From NCBI RefSeq assembly GCF_009903625.1, contig NZ_CP047569.1, forward strand, positions 4,086,001-4,150,000: DNA of 64,000 nt, given 5' to 3'. Source of the stretch: Microbulbifer sp. ALW1. Its GTDB lineage: Bacteria > Pseudomonadota > Gammaproteobacteria > Pseudomonadales > Cellvibrionaceae. The position numbers and the translations under genes are program-made. Numbering within the stretch: the stretch's first letter is position 1; each line of letters begins with the position of its first letter. Positions 34,029 to 41,722 of the stretch are shown here, piece by piece. The notes below the pieces were generated by a model. That model made no database searches, was not told the origin of the DNA, and saw only the letters and a list, made by a program, of their open reading frames with translations.

Positions 34029-35474
34029 ATGCCCAATCCGAGCCTTGTCTCCGCAACTAGCGAGAGCACCGAGCGCCTTGAGCGCATCCTCTTTTACGCC
34101 CTGCTCGCCCTGCTATTCTGGCTGCCAATCCCTCTAGGGTCACACCGTCCATGGGCCTGGAGCATTCTGGAAATTTACACCTTTGTGCTGATGGGAGGCT
34201 GGCTGCTTGTTAATCTCCACTCCCCACGACTGCACAGACTGCGCCCCTATGCGCCGCTATTGGCCATTTTCGGCTTGATACAAGCCTGGGTATTTATTCA
34301 GCAGCTGCCCGTGCCGATCAACTGGCTCAAGACTCTAGCCCCCGACACGGCAAAGCATCTGTTGCTCAGCAACCCCTCAGCAACTGCGGGCACATTCTCA
34401 CTCGACCCGGCACAAACCCACATCAGCCTGATCAAAGGCCTCAGCTACTGGTGCCTGCTTTTTCTGATACTGGCCCTGGTAAACACACCGCAAAGGCTCA
34501 AAACCCTGGCTCTGGTGGTTGTTTTGACGGGCACCTTTCAGGCGTTTTACGGCGTGCTGCAGGCACTTTCCAACTCAGAAACCAGCTGGGTAATGGGGTA
34601 TCGCAACAGCGGCATCGCCACCGGTGGCTTCCGCTACAAAAACCACTTTGGCAACTTTCTGGTGATGTGCCTGTGTCTGGGTATCGGCCTGCTGATTGCC
34701 AGCCTGAGCAGCAGCAAAACCGGCAAGCTGAAAGATAAACTCAAAAACCTCATGAACATGCTGCTGGGCGGCAAAGCAGTGGTACGTATCTGCCTGGCGA
34801 TGATGGTCATCGGCCTGGTGATGTCACACTCGCGCATGGCCAATACAGCCTTCTTTGTAAGCCTCAGCATTACCGGGGCACTTGGCCTGTTACTGATCCG
34901 CAACAAAAGCCGCAGCCTGACCATTTTGCTGGTGAGCCTGATGGTGATCGACCTGTTTATTGTGGGTAGCTGGTTCGGCGTGGATAAGTTGCGCCAGGAA
35001 ATTGAAGAAACCAGCTTCACGCAGGAAACCCGCGATGAAGTAAACCAGTACGGGATGACGCTGATTGAACAGCATCCGCTTTCAGGTACTGGCGCTGGCA
35101 GCTTTTACTCTTCCTTCCCCAGCGTGAAAGGCCCGGGGATCAATATTTTCTACGACCAGGGGCACAACGACTACCTGCAATTCGCCATCGAATTTGGCCT
35201 GCCCGCAACCTTACTGATGGGCGCGGCGGTTTTGTGGAGCCTGTTTCACGCGTTTGTCGCCCTGCGCACCCGCCGGGACAGCTTGATGCAGGGAGTAGCT
35301 TTTGCGGCGGTGATGGCGATTGTGGCGGAGCTGATCATGCTGACTACGGATTTCCACCTGCAGGCACCGGCTACCGCGGTATATTTTTTGATGATGTTGG
35401 GGCTCGGGTGGAAGGCGCGGTTTATGGAAGGTGAGAAGCAAAGAGCCCGAAAACGGTATCCACCCGCCCACTAG
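34029..35474 (+). CDS. O-antigen ligase/polymerase-like membrane protein (third)
   Basis: 481-residue membrane protein with about 11-12 hydrophobic segments and a Wzy_C-type loop. Motifs include GGFRYKNHFGNFLVM, then EQHPLSGTGAGSFYSSFPSV and GHNDYLQFAIEFGLPATLLM, with the conserved His-Asn. It is less AT-rich than the two paralog-like proteins on the minus strand and stands outside that cluster. It may ligate or polymerise another glycan, or glycosylate protein. ATG 34029 lacks a strong ribosome site. The lipoprotein gene follows after 69 bases. Confidence 0.85.
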   Translation: MPNPSLVSATSESTERLERILFYALLALLFWLPIPLGSHRPWAWSILEIYTFVLMGGWLLVNLHSPRLHRLRPYAPLLAIFGLIQAWVFIQQLPVPINWLKTLAPDTAKHLLLSNPSATAGTFSLDPAQTHISLIKGLSYWCLLFLILALVNTPQRLKTLALVVVLTGTFQAFYGVLQALSNSETSWVMGYRNSGIATGGFRYKNHFGNFLVMCLCLGIGLLIASLSSSKTGKLKDKLKNLMNMLLGGKAVVRICLAMMVIGLVMSHSRMANTAFFVSLSITGALGLLLIRNKSRSLTILLVSLMVIDLFIVGSWFGVDKLRQEIEETSFTQETRDEVNQYGMTLIEQHPLSGTGAGSFYSSFPSVKGPGINIFYDQGHNDYLQFAIEFGLPATLLMGAAVLWSLFHAFVALRTRRDSLMQGVAFAAVMAIVAELIMLTTDFHLQAPATAVYFLMMLGLGWKARFMEGEKQRARKRYPPAH

Positions 35475-35543
35475 CTGCCACGACAGCTCTAATTACAGTT
35501 ACGCGAACAATAATAATATTTTTACACCATAAGGATAATAAGA

Positions 35544-38500
35544 GTGGTCACAAAGTTTCGTCCCAATGTATTAAAAACTGCCACTGTACTTGCACTGCTC
35601 TGCCTTACTGCCTGCGGAGGCGGTGGCAGCGGTGATAGTAGTAGCAGTAGTAGTAATAGCGGCGGAAGTAGCGGTAGTAGTAGCAGCGGAAGCAGTAGCA
35701 GTAGCAGTAGCAGCGGAAGTAGTGGAAGTAGTGGAAGTAATGGTAGTAGTAGCAGCGGAAGCAGCAGCGGCGGGTCGAACGAAAACAGCGCTCCAGTAGT
35801 TGGCGACGCGGAATTTACTACCGACGAAGATACCCCACTGGAAGGCAACATCTCCGCATCCGACCCAGATGAAGACAGTCTCTCTTATGAAGTAAATGTC
35901 CCTCCCTCCCACGGCCGGATTAACCTGACCGAGGCAGGACACTTCAATTTCTTACCGGATGCCGACTTTTATGGCGCCGATTCATTTCAGGTACACGTCA
36001 GCGATGGTGTCAACGAACCCGCAACCTCCACGATTTCCATTACCGTCAGACCGGTAAACGATGCCCCAAGTATCCAGCCGGCAACCGCCGCCACAAGAAA
36101 TGACGCTCCGATTACGCTGACGCTGGATGCAAGTGATATAGATGAAGATCCACTGACCTACCAGATAGTACAAGCGCCCCAGCAGGGCGAGGTGACCCTC
36201 AATGAGGACGGCACCCTGACCTATCAACCTAATAGCGGAATTACCGGGCCCGACCAGTTTACGATTGAAGCCTCGGATTCCATTGAGACCGCGACCGCCC
36301 TCATCACCATTGAAAATGGTCTGGCCTACATGGGTCAGGTAGTCGGTGACCTTAGTGATACGGGGCAGATTGAAATTATCCTGTCCTCAGCTTCCGAACT
36401 AATGAGAACGGTGCCCGATACTTCGGGCGCGTTTCGGTTCTACTCGGTGCCAGATGGTGACTACAGCGTAAAAGCAAGAGCCGCAGGCTATCAGTCAGCG
36501 CCGGCAAAGACACTTCAGCTCAACGGCTTGCCCACAACGTTGACGGATTATGGCGATGGCTTGAATACGTTTGAGCTTTCACCCATTCCCGCGACCGGAT
36601 TTCATTTTCACTGGGAAGAAGACCAGAGCCTCGCCGGCTACGATTATTCGAGTCATTTGAATGAGCCGGTTACGGTCGAGTTCCTCGGTGAGTCTATTTC
36701 CGTAATAGACGAGTCGGCTGCACAGCAACTCCAACACGACTACAACATCCTTCTTGTTGATGGCGAGAATACGGCCTGGACACAGGAGCATGCCTATCGG
36801 CTGCTGGAAACCCTGAAAAGCATTCCGCAAACGATTCGCGAGTACGATAAGCCGCAACAGCTGCCCGCTTCCAAATGGATACTGAGTAAAGATCACCAGG
36901 AAGATGACATTGAGATCACCACCACAGGCAGTAACACGTCGGTGATTATTTCGGATAAGGCCTTTGTGAATGCCGAGCCGAGGCTCGCGGCCATCGATGG
37001 CAAACGAGGTTCCTATTATTCCCAGCGCCTGCACCATGCGCTGGTGAGGTTTGTGACCGATAACGGGGCCGATGTCGGTGCCTACGAAAAAATCCTCAAT
37101 GAACGCTTTGGCCTGAGCACGCTTGTACCCGATTATTCCGCACTGACAGCTTCGACAACCGCTGAATATGAAGGCAGGTTTCAGCAGTTCCACCCGGAAG
37201 AAATTGTTCAGATCATCAATATGCTGGAGGAAATGCCGCGAGGTATGCACAAGCTTCCAGAGCTGAAATATCTATTGCGACGACTCGACGGCACTTCACA
37301 CCCTCTCTATGGTGACGCACCTGCCGTCGCCTGGCCCACTGCCGGGTATATTGAATTTATGGAGAGCGGGTTCAACACCTCGTCCATTAGCTATGCGCAC
37401 CGTTTGATCATTCATGAGAAGTCCCATTTCCTGTGGGAACATCAGTTTGACGAGCAGCTTAGAAGTGACTGGATACAACTCGGTGGCTGGTACCCGGACA
37501 GCACCAGCGAGAGTGGCTGGTCCACGACCGAGCAGACCAGCTTTGTATCCGCCTATGCACACCTGAAAAATCCGGATGAAGACATGGCGGAATCTATTTC
37601 CTACTTTGTCATCAATCCGGATCTGCTCAAGTCCCGCGCGATTATGAAGTACGAATTTGTGCGCGACCGCATCATGCAGGGCAATATTTATCTCAGCCAA
37701 ATCCGCGACGACCTCACCTTCCAGGTCTACAACCTGTTCCCGGATTATGTGTTCCCGGGGAAGATCAAGCGCGTGGATATTCGCGTGGAAGGCGCCCCGG
37801 AAGAGGACAAACGAGTCACGGTCGAGATTGAGCTACACGCGTTGGATACGGAGCTCGAAGGGGCAAAACACGCGTTTATGCGTATCTCCAGTGAAATTGG
37901 AACCTTTACCGACCTCTACCTGTATCCGGTAGATGAACAGGGCAATACTGTTCCTGATGGGCTTGGCAGCACCCTTCGCGGCTCGTTTGAGCTGAGCAAG
38001 CATGCCAAATCAGGCTATTGGCGGACACCACAGATCGTGATTACCGATGCGGTCGGCAACCAGCGCATGGAAGGCATCAACGATTTTGGCTGGCAGCTAT
38101 ACATCGACAACCCGCAGGAAGATGTCACACCGCCAGCATATGCGCCCAATACCGCGCGCCTGACCAAGTCGGTGACCACCATGGAGGGGCAGGAGGTCCA
38201 GGTCATTCACGCCTATTGGGGAGTCGAGGAGGACACCAGTCTCGAGCCGTACAACCCCTGTTACGCCTCTCTCAACGACGAAATCCCTGAAACCTACCGG
38301 TTCGAGGAGTACGGCACCTTTGACACCAGCAACGAGCGCTGCCAGGTGGATTTTGTTATGCCGCACTATATGCCGACGTCCACCTACCGGATGAATCAGA
38401 TATCGATACTGGATATTGCCCTGAACAGGTCGAGTATCTACTTCACCTCCCCGGGAGATCCGGCAAGCGGCGAGGACGTCCTGGACGAGCCACCTGCGCA

Positions 38501-38912
38501 GATTGAACTCGTCACCAACAACCCTGATGTGGAACCACCACAGCTGGATCTGACCGATATTACTGTTGAGGCGACGCCCATCAACCCTGAGTCACCGAAC
38601 GGTGAGACCCTGGTCACCCTGACCTTCAGAGTAAAGGACAATATCTCCGGCTACCGGATTGCCGGCTTGATGCTGCGCGATCCTCAGGGGGGCGAGCATC
38701 ACTACTGGGCGTACAACGAGGGAACCTGGTCCCTCTTCCCACAGGAAGATCCAACGCTCTGGCAGACCTATACGCGATCCATCATCCTGCCCGCGGGCTC
38801 CGCACCCGGCACCTGGGGCGTGGCGGAGATGACGATCTACGACCGGGCAAGCAACTTCAAGTCCTATGATTTCACGGAGATCGTGCACTTTGATGTGATA
38901 GATGGGATTTGA
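35544..38912 (+). CDS. Lipoprotein with cadherin-like domains and candidate HEXXH metalloprotease
   Basis: 1,122-residue lipoprotein: signal peptide with lipobox LTAC (Cys24), a Ser/Gly linker (25-78), two tandem cadherin-like/Ig repeats (about 80-255, DEDTPLEGNISASDPDEDSL), and a carboxypeptidase-regulatory-like domain (about 260-345). A large region follows with H624-E-K-S-H628, and E683 in EDMAESISYF downstream, the layout of a gluzincin zinc protease. The C-terminal 350 residues are beta-rich. GTG 35544 has AAGGA eight bases upstream. The protease assignment rests on motif and spacing only. Asp after the lipobox Cys is absent (Gly follows), which favours outer-membrane sorting. It would be exposed to the periplasm or the surface. 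Confidence 0.8.
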   Translation: MVTKFRPNVLKTATVLALLCLTACGGGGSGDSSSSSSNSGGSSGSSSSGSSSSSSSSGSSGSSGSNGSSSSGSSSGGSNENSAPVVGDAEFTTDEDTPLEGNISASDPDEDSLSYEVNVPPSHGRINLTEAGHFNFLPDADFYGADSFQVHVSDGVNEPATSTISITVRPVNDAPSIQPATAATRNDAPITLTLDASDIDEDPLTYQIVQAPQQGEVTLNEDGTLTYQPNSGITGPDQFTIEASDSIETATALITIENGLAYMGQVVGDLSDTGQIEIILSSASELMRTVPDTSGAFRFYSVPDGDYSVKARAAGYQSAPAKTLQLNGLPTTLTDYGDGLNTFELSPIPATGFHFHWEEDQSLAGYDYSSHLNEPVTVEFLGESISVIDESAAQQLQHDYNILLVDGENTAWTQEHAYRLLETLKSIPQTIREYDKPQQLPASKWILSKDHQEDDIEITTTGSNTSVIISDKAFVNAEPRLAAIDGKRGSYYSQRLHHALVRFVTDNGADVGAYEKILNERFGLSTLVPDYSALTASTTAEYEGRFQQFHPEEIVQIINMLEEMPRGMHKLPELKYLLRRLDGTSHPLYGDAPAVAWPTAGYIEFMESGFNTSSISYAHRLIIHEKSHFLWEHQFDEQLRSDWIQLGGWYPDSTSESGWSTTEQTSFVSAYAHLKNPDEDMAESISYFVINPDLLKSRAIMKYEFVRDRIMQGNIYLSQIRDDLTFQVYNLFPDYVFPGKIKRVDIRVEGAPEEDKRVTVEIELHALDTELEGAKHAFMRISSEIGTFTDLYLYPVDEQGNTVPDGLGSTLRGSFELSKHAKSGYWRTPQIVITDAVGNQRMEGINDFGWQLYIDNPQEDVTPPAYAPNTARLTKSVTTMEGQEVQVIHAYWGVEEDTSLEPYNPCYASLNDEIPETYRFEEYGTFDTSNERCQVDFVMPHYMPTSTYRMNQISILDIALNRSSIYFTSPGDPASGEDVLDEPPAQIELVTNNPDVEPPQLDLTDITVEATPINPESPNGETLVTLTFRVKDNISGYRIAGLMLRDPQGGEHHYWAYNEGTWSLFPQEDPTLWQTYTRSIILPAGSAPGTWGVAEMTIYDRASNFKSYDFTEIVHFDVIDGI
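35634..35772 (+). repeat. AGT/AGC trinucleotide-rich tract encoding the Ser linker
   Basis: About 140 bases of near-continuous AGT/AGC with GGA/GGC interruptions code for the Ser/Gly linker after the lipobox. Slippage here would change linker length in steps of one residue without shifting the frame. Confidence 0.8.
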
Positions 38913-39069
38913 CGGAGGTCGGAAAGACGCCCTGCAGGGAATGCACAACGGGAATTGAACAAGAGAGCCGCGGGATGATTCGCGGGGTCGCCTGTGCAGG
39001 CGCTCTGCGTCGCCTATGGCTCCTTGTGAGCCGGGAACTATGCTCCCATCGCGCTAGGCTCGGCCAAAC

Positions 39070-39103
39070 AAAAAACCCCCGTACCTTTCGGTACGAGGGT
39101 TTT
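39070..39103 (-). terminator. Rho-independent terminator of tRNA-Ala
   Basis: A 10-bp stem with GAAA loop (arms 39090-39099 and 39076-39085), followed by six T on the minus strand, begins about ten bases after the tRNA 3' end. Confidence 0.88.
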
Positions 39104-39108
39104 GTGTT

Positions 39109-39184
39109 TGGTGGAGCCTAGCGGGATCGAACCGCTGACCTCAACACTGCCAGTGTTGCGCTCTCCCAGCTGAGCTAAGGCCCC
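39109..39184 (-). tRNA. tRNA-Ala (anticodon GGC)
   Basis: 76 bases with encoded CCA. The acceptor arms GGGGCCT and AGGCTCC pair with one G-T; the D arm has AGCTCAGCTGGGAGAGC; the anticodon stem CAACA/TGTTG encloses CTGGCAG, giving GGC; the T arm is CAGCGGTTCGATCCCGCT. It stands alone, followed by its own terminator. Confidence 0.97.
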
Positions 39185-39297
39185 AAATTTGGGTTGCTTT
39201 CGGATGACGTTTCCGTCGAAAGCGGGGCGCATTTTAACAATGCTTGGCGGGCTGTCAACAAGAAAAATAACTTTTTAATCAAATAGTTAGGGACCAG

Positions 39298-39329
39298 ACC
39301 GTCATGCCGACCAAAACCGGCATGACGGT
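39298..39329. repeat. 12-bp stem-loop after gltX (REP-like or terminator)
   Basis: ACCGTCATGCCG and its exact complement are separated by eight bases, eight bases downstream of the gltX stop. There is no T run on either strand, so it looks more like a dispersed 3'-protecting repeat than a classical terminator. Confidence 0.6.
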
Positions 39330-39337
39330 ACGCCGAA

Positions 39338-40813
39338 TCAGCCCAGGGAGGCGTATTCCTTTTCCCAGCGCTTCAGTACTTTCTTGCCGGCGCCACCCAG
39401 TACGTCGATGGCCTGGCGCAGGCGGGCACGGCTGAGATCCGCACCCAGCAGGTCCATGGCATCCATGACCGAGAAGGACGCGGTGGTTCCGCTGATGGCG
39501 ACAAACAGGGGCGCGTTGAAGTCTTTGAGCTTGATGTCCATCTGGGTAGACAGCTCTTTCACCGCGGCGAAAATGTTGTCTTTGCTCCAGCTGCGCAGGG
39601 CTTCCAGGCGCCAGAGGGCAAATTGCAGTAATTTCTTCTGCTCTTCCAGCTCCAGCTTGTTGCCGGCGAAGCTCTCTTCGGTCAGCGGCAGTTTGCCGGC
39701 GGCGAGGAAGCTGACCAGCGGCATGAAGTCGCCGAAGGTTTCCATACGGCCTTTGGCGTGGGGCAGCACCTTCATCAGGTTGTCGCGGTTCAGCAGCCAT
39801 TTCTGCAGACGATCGGCCAGGGCCGCGTCTTCCAGTTCACGGATCCACAGGCCGTTGAGCCAGCTCAGCTTCTCCACGTCGAATACCGGACCACCCAGGG
39901 ACACACGTTTGATATCGAAGTGCTTGAGCATTTCGTCCAGGGTGAACTTCTCGCTCTCGTCCGGCATGGACCAGCCCATGCGGCCGAGGTAGTTCAGCAG
40001 GGCCTCAGGCATAAAGCCGGCGCGCTGGTAGTAAAGGATAGAGGTTGGGTTCTTGCGCTTGGACAGCTTGGTTTTGTCCGGGTTGCGCAACAGCGGCAGG
40101 TGGCACAGCACCGGCATTTCCCAACCGAAGTATTCGTACAGCAGTTTGTGCTTGGGCGCAGAGTTGATCCACTCCTCGCCACGCAGTACGTGGGTGATTT
40201 CCATCAGGTGGTCGTCGACCACGTTGGCCAGGTGGTAGGTCGGCATGCCGTCGGACTTGAGCAGCACCTGCGCATCTACCTGAGCCCAGTCAATTTCGAT
40301 GGTACCGCGCAGCAGGTCGTCAATCACACAGGTGCCGCTTTCCGGTACATGCATACGCACAACAAAGGGCTCGCCCGCGGCTTTGCGCTTGGCGACTTCT
40401 TCTTCCGGCAGTGCCAGGTCGCTGGGCTTGAGGGTTACCCGGCCCGCTTCCTGTAATTGCGCGCGCAAGTGATCCAATTCTTCCGCGGTGCGGTAACAAT
40501 GGAAGGCGTGGCCTTTGGCGACAAGCTCATCGCAGTACTTTTTGTAGATGTCACCGCGCTCACTCTGACGGTAGGGACCGTGCGGACCGCCCACGTCCGG
40601 GCCTTCCTGCCAGTCGAGACCCAGCCAGCGCAAGCTGTCGAGAATCGCCTGTTCAGATTCCGGGGTGCTGCGAACCTGGTCGGTATCTTCAATACGCAGT
40701 ACAAACTGGCCACCCTGGGCCTGGGCAAAGCACTGGTTAAACAGAGCGATGTAAGCGGTGCCTACGTGGGGATCGCCGGTGGGAGAAGGAGCAATACGGG
40801 TTCTTACGGTCAT
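39338..40813 (-). CDS. gltX: Glutamate--tRNA ligase
   Basis: Charges tRNA-Glu with glutamate in the cytoplasm. The 491 residues begin [18 protein letters not shown], with the class I HIGH-type motif (HVGT, residues 16-19), and have KLSKR as the KMSKS-type loop near residue 250 ([12 protein letters not shown]). The C-terminal anticodon-binding helical domain is complete. Length fits the bacterial discriminating or non-discriminating enzymes; which type cannot be read. It is monocistronic, next to the tRNA-Ala gene on the same strand. Confidence 0.97.
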   Translation of the reverse strand: MTVRTRIAPSPTGDPHVGTAYIALFNQCFAQAQGGQFVLRIEDTDQVRSTPESEQAILDSLRWLGLDWQEGPDVGGPHGPYRQSERGDIYKKYCDELVAKGHAFHCYRTAEELDHLRAQLQEAGRVTLKPSDLALPEEEVAKRKAAGEPFVVRMHVPESGTCVIDDLLRGTIEIDWAQVDAQVLLKSDGMPTYHLANVVDDHLMEITHVLRGEEWINSAPKHKLLYEYFGWEMPVLCHLPLLRNPDKTKLSKRKNPTSILYYQRAGFMPEALLNYLGRMGWSMPDESEKFTLDEMLKHFDIKRVSLGGPVFDVEKLSWLNGLWIRELEDAALADRLQKWLLNRDNLMKVLPHAKGRMETFGDFMPLVSFLAAGKLPLTEESFAGNKLELEEQKKLLQFALWRLEALRSWSKDNIFAAVKELSTQMDIKLKDFNAPLFVAISGTTASFSVMDAMDLLGADLSRARLRQAIDVLGGAGKKVLKRWEKEYASLG

Positions 40814-41146
40814 TGGACGCCTGATCGGTTGAAGAAAATCAATTTGGCTGGTTTAGAGGCGCCGCATTATATCGCCGTGATCTGGAGGCGCACAGGGGAT
40901 CAGGTGCAAGCCTCAAAACCTGTCCAACCTGCCCCGACAGACTAACGTTCGTCCGAGAACGACAAGTCAGAAAATATTCCGTGACTCAATTCACATAATT
41001 GGTAATATTGCCTCCAAGTCAACAAAATTGGAGGAAAAACCGCCAATTTGCTGTAGTAGACGCCAGGGAGTACTCATAAAATACGCACCCTGTATAACGG
41101 AAACGGTTAGTTATAACGACAACACTTTGGGATTTAGGGAAAGACC
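40814..41146. promoter_or_regulatory. Divergent promoter region between gltX and the pilus genes
   Basis: 333 bases with no gene. A CRP-like site (40980-40995) lies about 150 bases before the pilin start. The stretch after 40960 is AT-rich, as expected of a promoter for the plus-strand pilus operon. Confidence 0.55.
40980..40995. promoter_or_regulatory. CRP-like site upstream of the pilin gene
   Basis: CGTGACTCAATTCACA matches 9 of 10 fixed positions of TGTGA-N6-TCACA, 151 bases before the pilin ATG. Confidence 0.45.
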
Positions 41147-41674
41147 ATGAAAAAAGCTCTTCTGTCCTTTTCTTTCGCGGCTCTGGCAATTGCAGGCGGG
41201 AAAGCTGCCGCTGATACCGAGTCTGCTACAAGCGACATCACTCTCGCCATCGAGCCGGTGATTTATATCGCCAATGTCGGTGCGATCGATCTGACTCCGG
41301 ATCCCGCTGCTCCTGCAGCCGTATCGCAAGCTGATGATTACTGTGTAGCCGGTATCGGCTTTAGCAGCTATGTCATCAATTTCACCAGTGACAACGGCGA
41401 ATTTGCTCTGTCTGACGGAAGCGGTAACAAGATCGATTACACCGTCGGCTTTGATGATGTAGCAAGCTCTGGCGGCTCCCCGGTGTACGCCCCTGCGGAT
41501 TACAACACGGATTACAATACCCAGAGCAAAGCCGATACCAGCTGCTCGGGCACCACCGAAAACGCCAGCTTCCAGATCTCGGTAGCTCAAGCTGATTGGC
41601 AAGCTCAATCAACTGCGCTGGACAACGGCAATCAGTTTACCGACACCCTCACGATTACTGTTACTACAGAATAA
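41147..41674 (+). CDS. Major pilin of a chaperone-usher system
   Basis: 175-residue secreted subunit. Signal peptide ends near GKAAA; the mature protein is small, with two Cys (in DDYCVAGIGFSSYVINF and in DTSCSGT), beta-strand-like alternation, and a C-terminal strand TDTLTITVTTE suited to donor-strand exchange. The placement first in an operon, before the usher, supports a main structural subunit. AGGGAAAG precedes the ATG. The tip protein encoded at 44241-45206 has a C-terminal domain with the same pattern (FCVGGAGFSEFTVNL). The exact pilus class (CS1/alternative type) is inferred mainly from the usher. Confidence 0.82.
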   Translation: MKKALLSFSFAALAIAGGKAAADTESATSDITLAIEPVIYIANVGAIDLTPDPAAPAAVSQADDYCVAGIGFSSYVINFTSDNGEFALSDGSGNKIDYTVGFDDVASSGGSPVYAPADYNTDYNTQSKADTSCSGTTENASFQISVAQADWQAQSTALDNGNQFTDTLTITVTTE

Positions 41675-41689
41675 CTCCGCGCACAGCTG

Positions 41690-41711
41690 GGAGGTGGGAT
41701 TTCTCACCTCC
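41690..41711 (+). promoter_or_regulatory. Stem-loop between pilin and usher genes
   Basis: GGAGGTG (41690-41696) and CACCTCC (41705-41711) form a perfect 7-bp stem between the pilin stop and the usher start. Such intercistronic hairpins commonly keep pilin mRNA abundant relative to usher mRNA. Confidence 0.5.
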
Positions 41712-41722
41712 GGTTTCCGACA

